DNA from: Thiogranum sp963752745
Lineage (GTDB): Bacteria > Pseudomonadota > Gammaproteobacteria > DSM-19610
NCBI GenBank assembly: GCA_963752745.1
Contig: CAVWAK010000040.1
Location: 45,400 to 109,399, forward strand
Length of the DNA: 64,000 nt
Reading direction: 5' to 3'
The notes below the pieces were generated by a model. That model searched no databases, was not told the DNA's origin, and saw only the letters and a list, made by a program, of their open reading frames with translations. The translations under genes were made by a program, and so were the position numbers. Shown here one piece after another: positions 62,688 to 64,000 of the stretch; within the stretch, counting starts at the first letter, position 1, and each line of letters opens with the position of its first letter.

Positions 62688-64000
62688 ATGACAATTCAGA
62701 ATATGAGAAAAACGTTTGCACGACTTGTCCTCATCACCTTGCTGATGATATCAGGTGGGCAGGCACTGGCTTATTACCCGCCTTACGGATACCAGCCGCC
62801 GGGCACTAATCCACAGCAGTACCCTGGCAACCGCAATGCCGGTCAGCCCCAGCCGTATTGGTATCAATACCAGCAGCAGACTCGGCGTGAGACCCGGCAA
62901 CCACCACGTGTCGAGACCTCTATCAGCGATACGAGACCCTATGAACAGCAGAGCCTGATTTACCGGATACGGGTTATTAGCAGTGGCAACCTGAAAACCG
63001 CGGTGCCGGTCGTGCCCCAGAGTAGCGAGGTGATTTTGCGTGCGCTTGGCGAAGCGGTTACCAATAGAGACAAGCAGGGTGACGCACGCGAATTCGTTAC
63101 CGAGTACCGGTACCTGTTAATGCCCTTGTCCAGTGGTGTTATTGAAATACCACCCGCCCGGGTTACCGGAAGGTTTACCGACAGCGGCGGGGGCGAAGGC
63201 CCACCCTTTGATGTGTCCGCCAAGGCAGTGGTAATGGATGTACGTCCGGCTACCGATGCTGTACAGCCCTGGTTGCCACTGTATAACCTGCAAATGACGG
63301 CACGGGTGCGCGGTAGCGAAGCGCCTGCTGCCGGTAACCCCATCGAAATGGAAGTGGAAACGCGCGCGGTCGGTGCTACTGGTTCACAGCTACCGTCGGT
63401 TGCTGGTTACCTCAAGAGCGAGGACTTTCGTATTTACCCCGGAGAGAGTATTAGTGAGGGTAGCGTGTCTGCTGACGGCAAGACGTTGCAGGGACGCCGC
63501 GTGGAAAGTTTTACTCTGGTACCGCGCTACGGCGGCTTGCTGGATTTGCCCGGCATATCCATCAACTGGTGGAATGTGCGTCACAACCGTCCCGAGGTGG
63601 CCGCTCTGATCACTGATCAGATTGACGTCATGGGCCCTGCCAATCCGGACCATGGCGGTGCCGGTGGTTCTGTTATCCCGGCTTTCTTCTGGTTACCGAT
63701 GGGTATTGCGGTGGGCATTTTGCTGTTTGGCTGGCTTAGCGCCTTCATGGGGGATGGCACGGTGCCGGGAACCGAATCTATCAAGATCCTGTTCAGATCG
63801 GTATTCGGCAAGCTGTACCCGCCACTGGTCGCGTTTGCGATTCGCTTTTCGCCGCGGCGCAGTTTTCACCGTCTGCGCACCTGGACGGGACGCAAGCTGC
63901 CGACATCCTGGAAGCTGTGGTTCTGTCTGCGCGCCGTCGCGCGTGAAAACGACCCGGCGGAATGGGCGCAAGCATTACAAATTCTTGCCGCCAAGCATCT
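62688..64000 (+). CDS. BatD/oxygen-tolerance family protein, partial
   Basis: ATG 62688 opens a frame that runs past the window end (437 codons seen). A signal peptide (VLITLLMISGGQALA), then a Pro/Gln/Tyr-rich linker (YYPPYGYQPPGTNPQQYPG), then BatD-type beta-sandwich domains (YLLMPLSSGVIEIPPARV, VESFTLVPRYGGLLDLP). A transmembrane helix lies at FFWLPMGIAVGILLFGWL, and a C-terminal soluble domain starts after it. It is the final gene of the bat cluster shown here. Confidence 0.88.
   Translation, partial: MTIQNMRKTFARLVLITLLMISGGQALAYYPPYGYQPPGTNPQQYPGNRNAGQPQPYWYQYQQQTRRETRQPPRVETSISDTRPYEQQSLIYRIRVISSGNLKTAVPVVPQSSEVILRALGEAVTNRDKQGDAREFVTEYRYLLMPLSSGVIEIPPARVTGRFTDSGGGEGPPFDVSAKAVVMDVRPATDAVQPWLPLYNLQMTARVRGSEAPAAGNPIEMEVETRAVGATGSQLPSVAGYLKSEDFRIYPGESISEGSVSADGKTLQGRRVESFTLVPRYGGLLDLPGISINWWNVRHNRPEVAALITDQIDVMGPANPDHGGAGGSVIPAFFWLPMGIAVGILLFGWLSAFMGDGTVPGTESIKILFRSVFGKLYPPLVAFAIRFSPRRSFHRLRTWTGRKLPTSWKLWFCLRAVARENDPAEWAQALQILAAKH

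Overview
This window reads as chromosome of a sulfur-oxidising gammaproteobacterium. The sulfur side is a complete soxXYZAB set without soxCD, tusA, a single-domain rhodanese and a YeeE/YedE-type sulfur transporter. The gammaproteobacterial side is conserved blocks in their usual order: ybgC-tolQRAB-pal-cpoB followed by queE-queC, dapA-bamC-MBL hydrolase, glyA-nrdR-ribD-ribE-ribBX-ribH-nusB-thiL-pgpA, and moxR-DUF58-DUF4381-batABCD. No species can be named from the sequence alone; a Chromatiales/Sedimenticola-like sulfur oxidiser is an inference. No insertion sequence, phage, CRISPR array or rRNA was seen.

Layout. 0-7 kb: sigma-54 response regulator GlrR, a GlrR-type binding site and a textbook -24/-12 promoter in front of a small EF-hand secreted protein, then the Tol-Pal envelope system. 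7-10 kb: preQ0 synthesis, the YeeE transporter, tRNA-Lys. 10-18 kb: an AraC-type regulator, soxBAZYX on the minus strand, bepA, rhodanese, tusA. 18-24 kb: two head-to-head FadL-type outer-membrane channels, an unknown exported protein, a chemoreceptor and a LysR regulator. 25-33 kb: PerM, PhoH, Bcp, GcvR, GalT, DapA, BamC and an MBL hydrolase. 33-43 kb: a chemoreceptor behind a consensus FliA (sigma-28) promoter, PurL, MsrPQ, EttA, an HDAC-family deacetylase. 43-51 kb: the glyA to pgpA housekeeping block and a retropepsin-like protease. 51-56 kb: an accessory island with a DUF2799 lipoprotein, a nucleotidyltransferase, a hidden PqqD-like gene, an HprK-related kinase, a tiny Tat-signal repeat protein and a hemerythrin-like protein. 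56-64 kb: the MoxR/Bat cluster, whose BatC carries six near-identical 99-bp repeats; BatD runs off the end.

The most interesting region is 52.5-55.5 kb. It combines an HprK-like kinase, a PqqD-fold peptide-binding protein, an NTP_transf_5-type nucleotidyltransferase and a small exported basic repeat protein ending in Ser, with a transcription terminator between the small gene and the kinase. This resembles the parts list of a peptide-modification (RiPP-like) system; the link of the small protein to the enzymes is inference.

Sequence quality matters. At least ten single-base frameshifts interrupt otherwise convincing genes (two fadL genes, dapA, a chemoreceptor, the kinase, pqqD, the nucleotidyltransferase). 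Most sit in short homopolymers and one is in a core biosynthetic gene, so most are probably sequencing or assembly errors rather than pseudogenes. Those in pqqD and the nucleotidyltransferase are not in homopolymers and could be real.
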